Shown here: piece after piece, positions 40,712-50,598 of the stretch
How positions within the stretch are numbered: the first letter of the stretch is position 1
Layout of the letters: the number at the start of each line of letters is the position of its first letter
DNA from: Anoxybacillus flavithermus
Lineage (GTDB): Bacteria; Bacillota; Bacilli; Bacillales; Anoxybacillaceae
Assembly: GCF_002742685.1 (NCBI RefSeq)
Contig: NZ_PEDM01000015.1
Coordinates: 1 to 61,916 of the forward strand
Length of the DNA stretch: 61,916 bases
Reading direction: 5' to 3'
The notes under the pieces: generated by a model
Databases searched by the model: none
What the model saw: only the letters and a program-made list of their open reading frames with translations
What the model was told of the DNA's origin: nothing
Program-made: the position numbers and the translations under genes

Positions 40712-43060
40712 TTGCAACAACAGTTAGACTTAGACGGGCGATCGTTTATTAAAGGCGTCCATGTCGGTACCATTTTTCATAACGAAGACAATTTATATTC
40801 GGTTATTCGTGTGCGTGTCGAAGAAACAAATGAAGCGCATATAGAAAAAGATGTTGTTGTGACAGGCTATTTCCCTTTGCTCGGTGAGTATGATACATAT
40901 ACGTTTTTCGGCTCATTTAAAGAACATCCGCGCTTTGGCAAACAATATGTTGTCGAGCATTTTCGCAAAGAGTTTCCTGAAACAAAAGAAGGAGTCATTC
41001 AATATTTATCGGGTGGCATGTTTAAAGGAATTGGTAAAAAAACCGCAACTGCGATCGTAGAAACGTTAGGTGAGCGAGCGATTTCAAAAATATTAGAAGA
41101 TCCCGATGTGCTTGCGAACGTACCGAAGTTAACAAAAGCAAAAGCAAAGCAGCTATATGAGACGTTGCGCGAACATGAAGGACTAGAACAAATTATGATT
41201 GCTTTATCGCAATTTGGCTTCGGGCCTCAATTATCAATGAAAATTTATCAAGTGTACAAAGATGAAACGTTACAAATCATTCGCACAAACCCATATCAAC
41301 TTGTAGAAGATGTTGAAGGGATCGGATTTGGTCGCGCTGATGACCTCGGTTTGCAACTCGGTATTTCTGGGAATCATCCAGATCGCATTCGTGCAGGTTG
41401 TTTATACGTTATTGAGCAACATTGTATGCAAGAAGGGCATGTGTATATGACGTATGAACAACTGCTTACGGAAGTGAAACAACTATTAGAGGCGAAGCGG
41501 CAAGAACTCGTCGACATCGCTTGTATTTCCCGCGAAATCGTCCATTTATCTGAGGAAGGAAAGTTAATCGTTGAAGAAGATCGTTTTTATATCCCTTCGT
41601 TATATTTTGCGGAAAAAGGCATCGTGTCAAACGTTAAAAGACTATTGCAACAATCCGATATGTCAACATTTTCTGAAGCGGAATTTTTGCTTGCGCTCGG
41701 TGAATGGGAAGAAGAAGCAAATATTCAATATTCGCAAAAACAAAAAGAAGCGATTCAGCAAGCGCTTTGTTCGCCTTTGTTCATTTTAACCGGGGGACCA
41801 GGCACAGGAAAAACGACGGTCATTAACGGTATCGTGCATTTATTCGCAAAATTGCACGGGTTATCGCTTGATCCTGCGAGCTATGATGCAGACGAGCCGT
41901 TTCCGATTTTACTTGCTGCTCCAACCGGACGAGCGGCGAAACGAATGACGGAATCGACAGGATTGCCAGCGATGACGATTCATCGTTTGCTCGGCTGGAG
42001 TGGCGACGGGTTTCAACGGGGGGAAGACGAACCAATTTACGGAAAGTTGTTAATTGTCGATGAAATGTCCATGGTCGATACGTGGCTGGCGAATCAGTTG
42101 TTAAAGTCTGTTCCATCGTCCATGCAAGTCATTTTCGTTGGTGACGAAGACCAATTACCTTCTGTCGGTCCGGGACAAGTGTTAAAAGACTTGCTTCGCG
42201 CAAACGTCATTCCAACCGTTCGGCTAACAGACATTTATCGTCAAGCAGAAGGTTCGTCGATCATTTCCCTTGCTCATGCGATTAAAGATGGAAACATTCC
42301 TCACGATTTGACGTTTCCACAAAAAGACCGTTCATTTATTCGTTGCACGGGCGGACAAGTCGTTGACGTCGTAAAAAAAGTAGCTGAAAATGCAAAGCAA
42401 AAAGGATATCGCGCGAAAGATGTTCAAGTGCTCGCACCGATGTATCGCGGTCATGCGGGAATTGATCGATTGAATGAGACGTTACAACAATTATTTAATC
42501 CAAAACATGATCATAAACGAGAGCTTACGTTTGGTGATGTTGTTTATCGAGTAGGCGATAAAGTGTTGCAGCTAGTCAATCAGCCGGATGAAAATGTGTT
42601 TAATGGCGATATCGGTGAGATCGTTGCGATTTTCTATGCCAACGAAAACGTAGAAAAACAAGATCTCGTTGTCGTTTCGTTTGATGGAAACGAAGTGACA
42701 TACCCAAAACAAGAATTGAATCAAATTACGCACGCTTACTGTTGTTCGATTCATAAATCGCAAGGAAGCGAATTTCCGATCGTCATTTTGCCTGTTGTAA
42801 AAAGTTATTATCGCATGTTAAGGCGCAATTTATTGTATACAGCTATTACGCGCAGTAAGCAATATTTAATTTTATGCGGTGAAGAAGAAGCGTTCCAGCT
42901 TGGGGTCATGCGAACAGAAGATGGAACGAGACAGACGACATTATACGAAAAATTAATCGCTGCTCTTTCACCTGAACAACAACTACTTCCGATGGAAGAT
43001 GCAAACATCGGAATGGAAGGTGTTACCCCGTATGACTTCATGGAAAATGACGTAACATAA
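40712..43060 (+). CDS. recD2: ATP-dependent RecD2 (RecD-like) DNA helicase (YrrC)
   Basis: A 5'-3' SF1B helicase not tied to RecBC, involved in repair and fork restart. The protein has 782 residues from TTG at 40712, 6 nt after AAGGGAGGG; the ATG at 40706 abuts the SD. The N-terminal region has helix-hairpin-helix motifs (GGMFKGIGKKTATAIVE). Walker A is LTGGPGTGKTTV, then APTGRAAKRM, VDEMSMVDTWL, GDEDQLPSVGPGQVL, and C-terminal IHKSQGSEFP and LYTAITRSK. Confidence 0.94.
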   Translation: MQQQLDLDGRSFIKGVHVGTIFHNEDNLYSVIRVRVEETNEAHIEKDVVVTGYFPLLGEYDTYTFFGSFKEHPRFGKQYVVEHFRKEFPETKEGVIQYLSGGMFKGIGKKTATAIVETLGERAISKILEDPDVLANVPKLTKAKAKQLYETLREHEGLEQIMIALSQFGFGPQLSMKIYQVYKDETLQIIRTNPYQLVEDVEGIGFGRADDLGLQLGISGNHPDRIRAGCLYVIEQHCMQEGHVYMTYEQLLTEVKQLLEAKRQELVDIACISREIVHLSEEGKLIVEEDRFYIPSLYFAEKGIVSNVKRLLQQSDMSTFSEAEFLLALGEWEEEANIQYSQKQKEAIQQALCSPLFILTGGPGTGKTTVINGIVHLFAKLHGLSLDPASYDADEPFPILLAAPTGRAAKRMTESTGLPAMTIHRLLGWSGDGFQRGEDEPIYGKLLIVDEMSMVDTWLANQLLKSVPSSMQVIFVGDEDQLPSVGPGQVLKDLLRANVIPTVRLTDIYRQAEGSSIISLAHAIKDGNIPHDLTFPQKDRSFIRCTGGQVVDVVKKVAENAKQKGYRAKDVQVLAPMYRGHAGIDRLNETLQQLFNPKHDHKRELTFGDVVYRVGDKVLQLVNQPDENVFNGDIGEIVAIFYANENVEKQDLVVVSFDGNEVTYPKQELNQITHAYCCSIHKSQGSEFPIVILPVVKSYYRMLRRNLLYTAITRSKQYLILCGEEEAFQLGVMRTEDGTRQTTLYEKLIAALSPEQQLLPMEDANIGMEGVTPYDFMENDVT

Positions 43061-43160
43061 CAATGGACACACATATCGGCACGCTTCTTTTCCAATGATG
43101 TATGTTTGGGTAAAAAAATGACAAAGATAGAAGAAAAAATAAAAAGGAGCGTGCCTTTTT

Positions 43161-43352
43161 ATGTTAAAGTGTCCGAATTGTCAAAGTAAAGATTTAGGTA
43201 AAATCGGCGTCAATCAATATTATTGCTGGAATTGCTTTATTGAGCTAACCGTTCAAAAAGGAATGATTTATACGCACCAAGTCGAAGAAGATGGAACGCT
43301 TAGCTCGCTTGACGATTTGTTTAGTGAACAAGAACGAACTTTGTTTTCGTAA
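43161..43352 (+). CDS. Small zinc-ribbon protein
   Basis: A 63-residue protein with two CxxC pairs at residues 4-7 (CPNC) and 22-25 (CWNC), a classic zinc-ribbon spacing, followed by an acidic tail. AAAAAGGAGCG precedes the ATG. No function is known to me. It is followed 16 bases later by another very small gene, and both sit in one unit closed by a terminator. The order recD2, small genes, AI-2E transporter is conserved in Bacillaceae. Confidence 0.75.
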   Translation: MLKCPNCQSKDLGKIGVNQYYCWNCFIELTVQKGMIYTHQVEEDGTLSSLDDLFSEQERTLFS

Positions 43353-43368
43353 TGAAAGGAGAATGAAC

Positions 43369-43503
43369 ATGAATCGAACAATCGCTTCTTTAATTGCGAT
43401 CGGTGCAGGAGTAGCCGCATATCAATTAGCGCAACGAAACGGTGGCATGAATATGCGCAACGTGCGAAAAGTAGGTAAACAAATGTTACGTCCATTTATG
43501 TAA
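43369..43503 (+). CDS. DUF3918/YrzQ-type small membrane protein
   Basis: A 44-residue protein. MNRTIASLIAIGAGVAAYQL is a single hydrophobic segment; the rest is basic (MRNVRKVGKQMLRPFM). The pattern fits the DUF3918 (YrzQ) family, function unknown. ATG at 43369 is 6 nt after AAAGGAGA; the ATG at 43363 is too close. Confidence 0.7.
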   Translation: MNRTIASLIAIGAGVAAYQLAQRNGGMNMRNVRKVGKQMLRPFM

Positions 43504-43504
43504 C

Positions 43505-43541
43505 AAAAAACCGGCAGTCTCATTTGAGGTTGCCGGTTTTT
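43505..43541 (+). terminator. Terminator after the two small genes
   Basis: AAAAAACCGGCA pairs with TGCCGGTTTTT across a 13-nt loop, followed by T. Confidence 0.88.
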
Positions 43542-43593
43542 GTATAACATCTTCTATTTGTTCCCACACTATATGAGTAAAGGAGGGATCAGT

Positions 43594-44652
43594 TTGGAAC
43601 ACCCGCATCTCCATTTTTTCGTTCGTTTAACGAAGTTGCTATTCATTTTAGTTTGCTTATATTTTATTGTAAAGCTTCAGTCGGTATGGCTGCCGTTTTT
43701 ACATGTATTTATTAAAATTATGACCCCTTTTCTCATCGCCGCATTCATTACATACTTATTGCATCCTGTTGTTGAATACGTTCATAAGCGAGGTATGCCG
43801 AGAGCGCTTGCCATTCTCGCCATTTATGCATTATTTTTTGGCGGAATTGGTTTTGCTGTTTACAAAGGGGCACCGTTGTTTATTGCTCAGCTAGAAGATT
43901 TAAATAAAAGCTTACCGATATTTGTTCGTACGTATGAACAATGGACGAATTATATTCATGAAGAAACGGCCACATGGCCTTACGATGTTCATAAACGAAT
44001 TGAAACGATGATTACAGAAGCAGAAACGTTTATTAGCGGGGCGGTTACGGGAACAATTATCGGGCTAAAACAGCTGATTAATCGAGTCATCGTCTTTTTT
44101 ATTATTCCGTTTATCGCATTTTACATGTTAAAAGATGTGGAGCTTATCAAAAAAGCGGCATGGGAATGGACGCCGAAAAAATGGCGCAATAAAGGTATGC
44201 AATTTTTACGTGATGTCGATCAAACGCTCGGTGGATATATTCGTGGACAACTGCTCGTCTGTTTATTGATCGGAACGGCTGCTGCGCTTTCGTTTTGGCT
44301 TATTGATATGAAATATCCGCTTTTGCTTGGCATGATCGTAGGGGTTACAAATGTCATCCCGTATTTCGGACCAATTATTGGCGCCATTCCAGCGGCGATT
44401 ATTGCTGCAACCGTATCAGTAAACAAATTGCTTCTTACTGTTGGAATCGTCTTTTTATTGCAGTTTATTGAAGGAAACATTTTATCCCCGCTTATTGTAG
44501 GGAAAAGCTTACATTTACATCCGCTTATTATTATGTTTTCCCTATTTGTTGGTGGAGAAATCGGTGGCATCATCGGTTTAATTGTTGCTGTTCCGATCGT
44601 TGCAATTGCCAAGGCGACATTTATGCACATTCGCTCGTTGAAAACAAATTGA
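43594..44652 (+). CDS. yrrI: AI-2E/PerM family transporter (YrrI)
   Basis: A 352-residue membrane protein with about seven to eight TM helices, including KLLFILVCLYFIVKLQSVWL, TPFLIAAFITYLLHPVVEYV and the paired C-terminal helices LLGMIVGVTNVIPYFGPIIGAIPAAIIA. The P(Y/F)FGPxIGxIPA motif is diagnostic for the family. Members transport varied or unknown substrates; AI-2 export is shown only for some. TTG at 43594 is 8 nt after AAAGGAGGG. The alaS promoter overlaps its stop codon. Confidence 0.85.
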   Translation: MEHPHLHFFVRLTKLLFILVCLYFIVKLQSVWLPFLHVFIKIMTPFLIAAFITYLLHPVVEYVHKRGMPRALAILAIYALFFGGIGFAVYKGAPLFIAQLEDLNKSLPIFVRTYEQWTNYIHEETATWPYDVHKRIETMITEAETFISGAVTGTIIGLKQLINRVIVFFIIPFIAFYMLKDVELIKKAAWEWTPKKWRNKGMQFLRDVDQTLGGYIRGQLLVCLLIGTAAALSFWLIDMKYPLLLGMIVGVTNVIPYFGPIIGAIPAAIIAATVSVNKLLLTVGIVFLLQFIEGNILSPLIVGKSLHLHPLIIMFSLFVGGEIGGIIGLIVAVPIVAIAKATFMHIRSLKTN

Positions 44653-44676
44653 CAAAAAAAAGGGGCTTGTCTATAA
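44649..44676 (+). promoter_or_regulatory. Consensus sigma-A promoter of the alaS leader
   Basis: TTGACA (44649-44654) overlaps the yrrI stop; after a 16-nt spacer comes a perfect TATAAT (44671-44676). The leader RNA should begin near 44683. Confidence 0.88.
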
Positions 44677-44682
44677 TTTTCA

Positions 44683-44935
44683 CAAGAGTAATACATAGAA
44701 AAACGATGAAGGATCGAGTATGTTACAGTCCATCTTAAAGCGCTTTCGGCGCACAGAGAGGAATTTCCGCGGCTGAAAGAAATTCCAGATGAAGGGTAAC
44801 AGAACGCTAATCCGGAGTGCAGGCAAACCCTGCCGACGAAGCCACGTTACGGCGGTTGAGGTGATGGACGTTTTGTCCATAAACAGGGTGGTACCGCGAG
44901 CAAGCTCTCGTCCCTGAGCAGGGATGGGAGTTTTT
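44683..44935 (+). promoter_or_regulatory. T-box riboswitch for alanyl-tRNA (alaS leader)
   Basis: The T-box sequence AGGGTGGTACCGCGAG is at 44885-44900, followed by the terminator CTCTCGTCCCTG / CAGGGATGGGAG (44905-44916 / 44919-44930) with five T. Stem I carries the ACAGAGAGG and GGCTGAAAG distal-loop sequences. GAACGCTA at 44802-44809 gives a GCT (Ala) specifier at 44806-44808. Uncharged tRNA-Ala should favour antitermination and alaS expression. Confidence 0.93.
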
Positions 44936-44961
44936 ATATTTTTACAAGGGAGGAAGGAAAC

Positions 44962-47595
44962 GTGAAAAAGCTAACATCTGCTCAAGTTCGTCAAATGTTT
45001 TTAGACTTTTTTAAAGAAAAAGGTCACGCCGTTGAGCCGAGCGCATCGCTCATTCCGATTGACGATCCGTCATTGTTATGGATCAATAGCGGTGTCGCAA
45101 CGTTAAAAAAATATTTTGATGGCCGCGTCATTCCAGACAATCCGCGCATTTGTAATGCGCAAAAATCAATTCGTACAAACGACATTGAAAACGTCGGAAA
45201 AACGGCGCGCCACCATACGTTTTTTGAAATGCTCGGAAACTTCTCGATCGGCGACTATTTTAAACGAGAAGCGATTCATTGGGCATGGGAGTTTTTAACG
45301 AGCGAAAAATGGATCGGTTTTGATCCGAACCGTCTTTCTGTGACAATTCATCCAGAAGATGAAGAAGCGTTTGACATTTGGCATAACGAAATTGGTTTGC
45401 CAGAAGAACGCATTATTCGTTTGGAAGGGAACTTCTGGGATATTGGGGAAGGCCCAAGCGGACCAAATACAGAAATTTTCTACGATCGTGGGGAACAGTT
45501 TGGTAACGACCCGAACGATCCAGAATTATATCCGGGTGGAGAAAACGAACGTTATTTAGAAGTATGGAACCTCGTCTTTTCGCAATTTAACCATAACCCT
45601 GACGGTACATATACACCGCTTCCGAAGAAAAACATTGATACGGGCATGGGATTAGAGCGGATGTGCTCGATTTTACAAGACGTTCCGACAAACTTTGATA
45701 CGGATTTATTTATGCCAATCATTCGGGCGACGGAACAAATTTCAGGTGAAACATATCGCACCGATGCAGAAAAAGACGTGGCATTTAAAGTCATTGCCGA
45801 CCATATTCGTACGGTCACGTTTGCCATTGGCGACGGCGCGCTGCCATCAAACGAAGGACGCGGTTATGTGTTGCGTCGTTTATTGCGCCGTGCGGTTCGC
45901 TATGCAAAACAATTAAACATTCAACGTCCATTTATGTACGAACTCGTTCCAGTTGTCGGTGAAATTATGGTCGACTATTATCCAGAAGTAAAAGAAAAAG
46001 CACAATTTATTCAAAAAGTAATTAAAAACGAAGAAGAGCGCTTCCATGAAACATTAAACGAAGGCCTTGCAATTTTAGCGAACGTGATCGAAAAAGAAAA
46101 ACAACGTGGTAGCGATACGATTAGCGGTGAAGATGTATTCCGTTTGTACGATACATACGGCTTCCCTGTGGAATTAACGGAAGAGTATGCAGCGGAAGAA
46201 GGAATGAAAGTCGACCACGACGGTTTTGAACGTGAAATGGAGCGTCAACGTGAGCGAGCACGTGCTGCGCGTCAAGATGTTGATTCGATGCAAGTCCAAG
46301 GCGGCGTATTAGGCGACATTAAAGTAGAAAGCACGTTTGTCGGTTACGATCAACTGTCTGTTTCGTCTGTTGTCGAAGTGATCGTGAAAGACGGTCAACT
46401 TGTGAACGAAGTAAGCGAAGGACAAGAAGCGCAAGTGATTTTACGTGAAACGCCGTTTTATGCAGAAAGCGGTGGACAAATTGCGGACCGTGGCTGGATT
46501 GAAGGAGCAACAGGAAAAGCATATGTAAAAGATGTTCAAAAAGCACCGAACGGTCAACATTTACATCACATCGTCGTCGAACAAGGGGTTATTCAAACAA
46601 ACGGCACATATACAGCACGTGTCGATGAAGCAGCGCGCGTTGATATCGTGAAAAACCATACAGCGACACACTTGTTGCATCAAGCGTTAAAAGATGTGCT
46701 TGGAGTGCATGTGAACCAAGCCGGTTCGCTTGTTGCACCTGATCGTTTACGTTTTGACTTTACGCATTTCGGTCAAGTGAAGCAAGAAGAGCTCGAGCAA
46801 ATTGAAGCGATCGTCAACGAGCAAATTTGGCGCAATCTCCCTGTTGCGATCGACTATAAACCGCTTGATGAAGCGAAAGCGATGGGGGCGATGGCGCTAT
46901 TTGGCGAAAAATATGGCGACATCGTGCGCGTCGTGCAAGTAGGCGATTACAGCCTAGAGCTTTGCGGTGGTTGTCACGTAACAAATACAGCCGAAATCGG
47001 TTTATTTAAAATTGTTTCTGAATCAGGCATTGGCGCAGGTACACGCCGTATTGAAGCCGTAACGGGCAAAGCAGCGTATCGTTTAATGAACGATCAAATT
47101 GCATTATTAAAAGAAGTCGCGGAAAAATTAAAAACAAATCCGAAAGATGTATTAACGCGCATTGATACGCTCATGAACGATATGCGCGAATTGCAGCGTG
47201 AAAACGAATCGCTCGCTGCTCGTTTAAGCCATATGGAAGCAGAAAACTTAGTGAACCAAGTAAAAGAAGTAAACGGTGTTCAACTGATCACAAGCAAAAT
47301 AAATAATGCAGATATGAACAGCTTGCGTGCGATGGTCGACGATTTAAAACAAAAATTAGGTTCAGCGATCATTGTGCTTGCTTCTGTGCAACAAAATAAA
47401 GTAAACTTAATTGCTGGTGTCACAAATGATTTAATTGATCGTGGCTATCACGCTGGGAAGCTCATTAAAGAAGTAGCAACGCGTTGCGGCGGTGGCGGTG
47501 GCGGCCGAGCAGATATGGCACAAGCGGGCGGAAAAGATGTGAACAAAGTAGACGAAGCGCTTAAATTTGTCGAACAGTGGGTAAAATCTGTTTAA
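44962..47595 (+). CDS. alaS: Alanine-tRNA ligase
   Basis: Class II synthetase with editing domain, 877 residues. The N-terminal catalytic core has [19 protein letters not shown] and [11 protein letters not shown]. The editing/zinc domain has [12 protein letters not shown] and CGGCHV. The C-terminal C-Ala domain ends with [27 protein letters not shown] precedes the start, which is GTG. Controlled by its own T-box. yrzL, ruvX and yrzB follow and may be partly cotranscribed. Confidence 0.97.
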   Translation: MKKLTSAQVRQMFLDFFKEKGHAVEPSASLIPIDDPSLLWINSGVATLKKYFDGRVIPDNPRICNAQKSIRTNDIENVGKTARHHTFFEMLGNFSIGDYFKREAIHWAWEFLTSEKWIGFDPNRLSVTIHPEDEEAFDIWHNEIGLPEERIIRLEGNFWDIGEGPSGPNTEIFYDRGEQFGNDPNDPELYPGGENERYLEVWNLVFSQFNHNPDGTYTPLPKKNIDTGMGLERMCSILQDVPTNFDTDLFMPIIRATEQISGETYRTDAEKDVAFKVIADHIRTVTFAIGDGALPSNEGRGYVLRRLLRRAVRYAKQLNIQRPFMYELVPVVGEIMVDYYPEVKEKAQFIQKVIKNEEERFHETLNEGLAILANVIEKEKQRGSDTISGEDVFRLYDTYGFPVELTEEYAAEEGMKVDHDGFEREMERQRERARAARQDVDSMQVQGGVLGDIKVESTFVGYDQLSVSSVVEVIVKDGQLVNEVSEGQEAQVILRETPFYAESGGQIADRGWIEGATGKAYVKDVQKAPNGQHLHHIVVEQGVIQTNGTYTARVDEAARVDIVKNHTATHLLHQALKDVLGVHVNQAGSLVAPDRLRFDFTHFGQVKQEELEQIEAIVNEQIWRNLPVAIDYKPLDEAKAMGAMALFGEKYGDIVRVVQVGDYSLELCGGCHVTNTAEIGLFKIVSESGIGAGTRRIEAVTGKAAYRLMNDQIALLKEVAEKLKTNPKDVLTRIDTLMNDMRELQRENESLAARLSHMEAENLVNQVKEVNGVQLITSKINNADMNSLRAMVDDLKQKLGSAIIVLASVQQNKVNLIAGVTNDLIDRGYHAGKLIKEVATRCGGGGGGRADMAQAGGKDVNKVDEALKFVEQWVKSV

Positions 47596-47677
47596 TAAAT
47601 GGTGGAAATCGTGTACAATGGATGTAAGGATGGATATGCCAGATTTCGTGGAACGTGAGAGTGGGGTGCAAAAGACG

Positions 47678-47944
47678 GTGAGTTCGTTTGATAATACTAT
47701 GCAATTTAACTTCTCGGAAGAACCGATGGACGTCGATGTTCGGGAAGTGTTACTTACCGTATACGACGCATTACAGGAAAAAGGGTATAACCCAATTAAC
47801 CAAATTGTCGGCTACTTATTGTCTGGTGATCCAGCTTACATCCCTCGTCATAAAGATGCCAGAAACATGATTCGCAAAGTCGATCGAGATGAATTAATTG
47901 AAGAATTAGTGAAATTCTATTTACGAACACATCGTGAGGAATAG
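47678..47944 (+). CDS. yrzL: IreB family regulatory phosphoprotein (YrzL)
   Basis: An 88-residue protein very like B. subtilis YrzL and enterococcal IreB, a substrate of the PASTA kinase IreK that affects cephalosporin resistance. From GTG at 47678 it starts [13 protein letters not shown]7 matches one of the threonines phosphorylated in IreB. The core [20 protein letters not shown] and [15 protein letters not shown] are near-invariant. The open frame reaches back to 47618, adding 20 residues; GTGGGGTG near 47661 favours the internal GTG. ruvX starts 4 bases after its stop. Confidence 0.9.
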   Translation: MSSFDNTMQFNFSEEPMDVDVREVLLTVYDALQEKGYNPINQIVGYLLSGDPAYIPRHKDARNMIRKVDRDELIEELVKFYLRTHREE

Positions 47945-47948
47945 ACAC

Positions 47949-48371
47949 ATGCGCATTTTAGGATTAGACTTTGGAACGAAAACGCTTGGCGTTGCTGTAA
48001 GCGATGAGCTAGGATGGACGGCTCAAGGCATCGAGACGATTCGTATCGATGAAGGAAAAGGTGAATACGGTTTTGATCGTTTGCGGCAATTAATTGAGCA
48101 ATATGCGGTCGAAGAAATTGTCGTCGGATTTCCGAAAAATATGAACGGCACGATTGGGCCGCGCGGTGAAGCAACACAACGTTTTGCGGAACGAGTGAAA
48201 GAAACGTTTTCACTTCCTGTCGTCTTGTGGGACGAAAGATTGTCTACCATGGCGGCAGAACGGATGTTGATTGCTGCGGACGTTAGTCGAAAAAAGCGAA
48301 AACAAGTGATTGACAAAATGGCCGCAGTGATGATTTTACAATCGTATTTGGACCATAAACAATTGAGGTGA
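47949..48371 (+). CDS. yrrK: Putative pre-16S rRNA nuclease/Holliday junction resolvase-like YqgF (YrrK)
   Basis: RNase H-fold enzyme of the YqgF/RuvX family, 140 residues. Motifs: [47 protein letters not shown] and the C-terminal [15 protein letters not shown]. coli YqgF helps mature the 16S rRNA 5' end. ATG at 47949; GAGG lies 9 nt upstream inside the end of yrzL. Its stop overlaps the yrzB ribosome binding site. Confidence 0.93.
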   Translation: MRILGLDFGTKTLGVAVSDELGWTAQGIETIRIDEGKGEYGFDRLRQLIEQYAVEEIVVGFPKNMNGTIGPRGEATQRFAERVKETFSLPVVLWDERLSTMAAERMLIAADVSRKKRKQVIDKMAAVMILQSYLDHKQLR

Positions 48372-48376
48372 ACATG

Positions 48377-48670
48377 ATGGAACACGGTGAAAAACACATT
48401 ACAGTCGTTGATGAAGACGGCAACGAACAACTTTGCGAAGTACTATTTACATTTGAATCTGAAGAATTCGGAAAATCTTACGTCTTGTACTACCCAATCG
48501 GTGCGGAAGAAGATGACAACGAAGAAATTGAAATTCACGCATCTTCTTTTATCCCGGGAGAAGATGGGCAGGCAGGAGAATTGCAGCCGATCGAAACAGA
48601 AGAAGAATGGGATATGATCGAAGAAATGCTAAACACATTCCTGGGCGAAGAGGAAGAAGATGAAGAATAA
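48377..48670 (+). CDS. yrzB: DUF1292 protein YrzB
   Basis: A 97-residue, strongly acidic protein (C-terminus GEEEEDEE) of the DUF1292 family. It starts [19 protein letters not shown], almost as in B. subtilis, with ATG 6 nt after GAGGTG. Function unknown. It is the last gene of the yrzL-yrrK-yrzB trio, whose order is conserved through Firmicutes, and ends at a terminator. Confidence 0.88.
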   Translation: MEHGEKHITVVDEDGNEQLCEVLFTFESEEFGKSYVLYYPIGAEEDDNEEIEIHASSFIPGEDGQAGELQPIETEEEWDMIEEMLNTFLGEEEEDEE

Positions 48671-48701
48671 GAGGCTGACTATACGTCAGCTTCTTTTTTT
48701 T
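48669..48701 (+). terminator. Terminator of yrzB
   Basis: AAGAGGCTGAC pairs with GTCAGCTTCTT (one wobble) around ATAC, followed by a long T run. Confidence 0.92.
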
Positions 48702-48757
48702 ATTTATGTCGCGTCATGATTTGTAGTATAATGTCAAAAGTGAGGGGAGGATGACGT

Positions 48758-49840
48758 ATGTTACAAGAACATGAAGCGAAGACGGTGCGAAAAATTGTCC
48801 TATACATTACAGCACCTTTGTTATTGTTGATAATTGCCGCATGCATTGGCTTATTTGTATATATTCGTTCTGCCTTGCAGCCTGTTGATCCGAACGACAA
48901 AACGCCGATTCATGTTGAAATTCCGATCGGTTCATCGGTGTATACGATTGCAAATGTGTTAGAAAAAAACGGCGTCATCAAAAATGCGACGATTTTTCGC
49001 TACTACGTGAAATTTAAAAATCATGCTGACTTTCAAGCAGGCAATTACACATTTACAAAAGCGATGACGCTAGCACAAATTGCTGAACAGTTAAAAACGG
49101 GGAAACTTGTAAAAGAAGCGAAACTAAAAATAACGATTCCAGAAGGAAAACAGCTGACACAAATTGCAATGATCATTTCGCAAAAAACGGGCTATTCGAC
49201 AGAAGACATCATGGCGAAGTTAACGAATCGGCTGTACATTGAGGAATTAATGAAGAAATATCCTAATGTTTTAACAACTGATATTTTTAATAAAAACATT
49301 CGTTATGCATTAGAAGGCTATTTATTCCCAGCGACATATTCATTTACAGAAGAAAAACCTTCGCTTGAAGAAATCATTGAAACAATGATCGCGAAAACGG
49401 AAGAAGTATTAGCGAAATATATAGAGGATATGGAAGAAAGAGGGATGACCGTTCATCAACTCTTAACTATGGCATCACTCATTGAAGAAGAGGCAACAGA
49501 AAAAGCAGATCGCGAAAAAATTGCAAGCGTGTTTTACAATCGATTAGAAAAAGGAATGCCACTTCAAACCGATCCAACCGTTTTATACGCACTCGGCAAG
49601 CATAAACAACGTGTATATTACAAAGACTTGGAAGTAAACTCACCGTACAATACGTATATGTATAAAGGGCTACCACCGGGACCGATTGCGAATGCAGGGG
49701 AAATGTCTCTTCACGCTGCGCTTCATCCAGCTGAAACAGATTATTTTTACTTTTTAGCTACGCCAACAGGAGATGTCATTTTTACAAAAACGCTTGACGA
49801 ACATAATCGAGAAAAGGCAAAATATATCGGAAAGCAATAA
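48758..49840 (+). CDS. mltG: Endolytic transglycosylase MltG (YrrL)
   Basis: Cuts nascent peptidoglycan strands at the membrane and so sets strand length. The protein has 360 residues. One TM helix (IVLYITAPLLLLIIAACIGLFVYI) near residues 13-36 is followed by a LysM-like subdomain (VEIPIGSSVYTIANVLEKNGVI) and the YceG domain; the catalytic glutamate lies in MASLIEEEATEKADR. GALPPGPI-type end motif here is GLPPGPIANAG. GGGGAGGATG precedes the ATG; a TATAAT at 48727-48732 is a probable -10. Confidence 0.92.
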   Translation: MLQEHEAKTVRKIVLYITAPLLLLIIAACIGLFVYIRSALQPVDPNDKTPIHVEIPIGSSVYTIANVLEKNGVIKNATIFRYYVKFKNHADFQAGNYTFTKAMTLAQIAEQLKTGKLVKEAKLKITIPEGKQLTQIAMIISQKTGYSTEDIMAKLTNRLYIEELMKKYPNVLTTDIFNKNIRYALEGYLFPATYSFTEEKPSLEEIIETMIAKTEEVLAKYIEDMEERGMTVHQLLTMASLIEEEATEKADREKIASVFYNRLEKGMPLQTDPTVLYALGKHKQRVYYKDLEVNSPYNTYMYKGLPPGPIANAGEMSLHAALHPAETDYFYFLATPTGDVIFTKTLDEHNREKAKYIGKQ

Positions 49841-49897
49841 AACGTTCGCATTTTGTTTGGAATTATGGTAGTATATATAAAGTTATGGATCGTGATG

Positions 49898-49932
49898 AAA
49901 CAAGAGTTCAACTCGTTTGAACTCTTGTTTTT
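49898..49932 (+). terminator. Strong terminator between mltG and trmR
   Basis: AAACAAGAGTTCAA (49898-49911) pairs perfectly over 14 bp with TTGAACTCTTGTTT (49917-49930), then T. The trmR ribosome binding site begins 3 bases later, so the hairpin could also act as an attenuator for the downstream operon. Confidence 0.9.
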
Positions 49933-49949
49933 ACGAGGAGGACGGTTTA

Positions 49950-50597
49950 TTGGTAAATCAGGAAATTATTCAATATGTGGAGTCATTACTTCCTAAAAAA
50001 GAAGAAGCAATTGTAGCCATGGAACAATATGCGCATGAACAAGGTGTTCCCATTATGGATGCGCTCAGTATCGAAATGATGTTGCACATATTAAAACTCA
50101 TCGAACCGAAGCGCATTTTAGAAATTGGTACAGCAATTGGATACTCTGCCATTCGAATGGCGAAGGCGTTGCCGAATGCGACAATTGTGACGATTGAACG
50201 AGATGAGGAACGCTATAAGCAAGCGCTTGTTTATGCGGAGCAAACGAGTACGAAGGGGCAGATGATATTATTGTTTGGCGATGCGCTTGACATGAGCGAT
50301 GAAGTGAAAAAACATGCTCCGTTTGATGTATTGTTTATTGATGCGGCAAAAGGACAATATCGCCGTTTTTTTGAGTTGTACGAGCCATTTTTAAATAAAA
50401 ACGGAGTCATTATCACAGATAACGTATTATTCAAAGGATTTGTTGCGACAAATGAACCGATTGAACAAAAACGGATACGCCAGCTCGTTAAAAAAATTCA
50501 CGCATATAACGAATGGCTGATGGCGCATCCGTGCTATGAAACGATCATCATTCCGGTCGGTGACGGAATGGCGATATCGAGAAAACGAGGTGAATAG
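49950..50597 (+). CDS. trmR: tRNA 5-hydroxyuridine methyltransferase TrmR (YrrM)
   Basis: Methylates ho5U34 to mo5U34 in tRNA with SAM. The protein has 215 residues from TTG at 49950, 8 nt after GAGGAGG. It belongs to the class I O-methyltransferase family 3: ILEIGTAIGYSAIRMA (SAM site), VTIERDEERYKQA, DVLFIDAAKGQYRRF and IITDNVLF (metal/catalytic region). The two genes behind it, trhP1 and trhP2, make its substrate. This three-gene layout equals B. subtilis yrrM-yrrN-yrrO. The named substrate comes from relatives. Confidence 0.9.
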   Translation: MVNQEIIQYVESLLPKKEEAIVAMEQYAHEQGVPIMDALSIEMMLHILKLIEPKRILEIGTAIGYSAIRMAKALPNATIVTIERDEERYKQALVYAEQTSTKGQMILLFGDALDMSDEVKKHAPFDVLFIDAAKGQYRRFFELYEPFLNKNGVIITDNVLFKGFVATNEPIEQKRIRQLVKKIHAYNEWLMAHPCYETIIIPVGDGMAISRKRGE

Positions 50598-50598
50598 A

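Noticed and set aside
43061-43160. Possible small gene between recD2 and the zinc-ribbon gene
   Set aside because: No frame with SD and a start of meaningful length; it reads as a plain leader.
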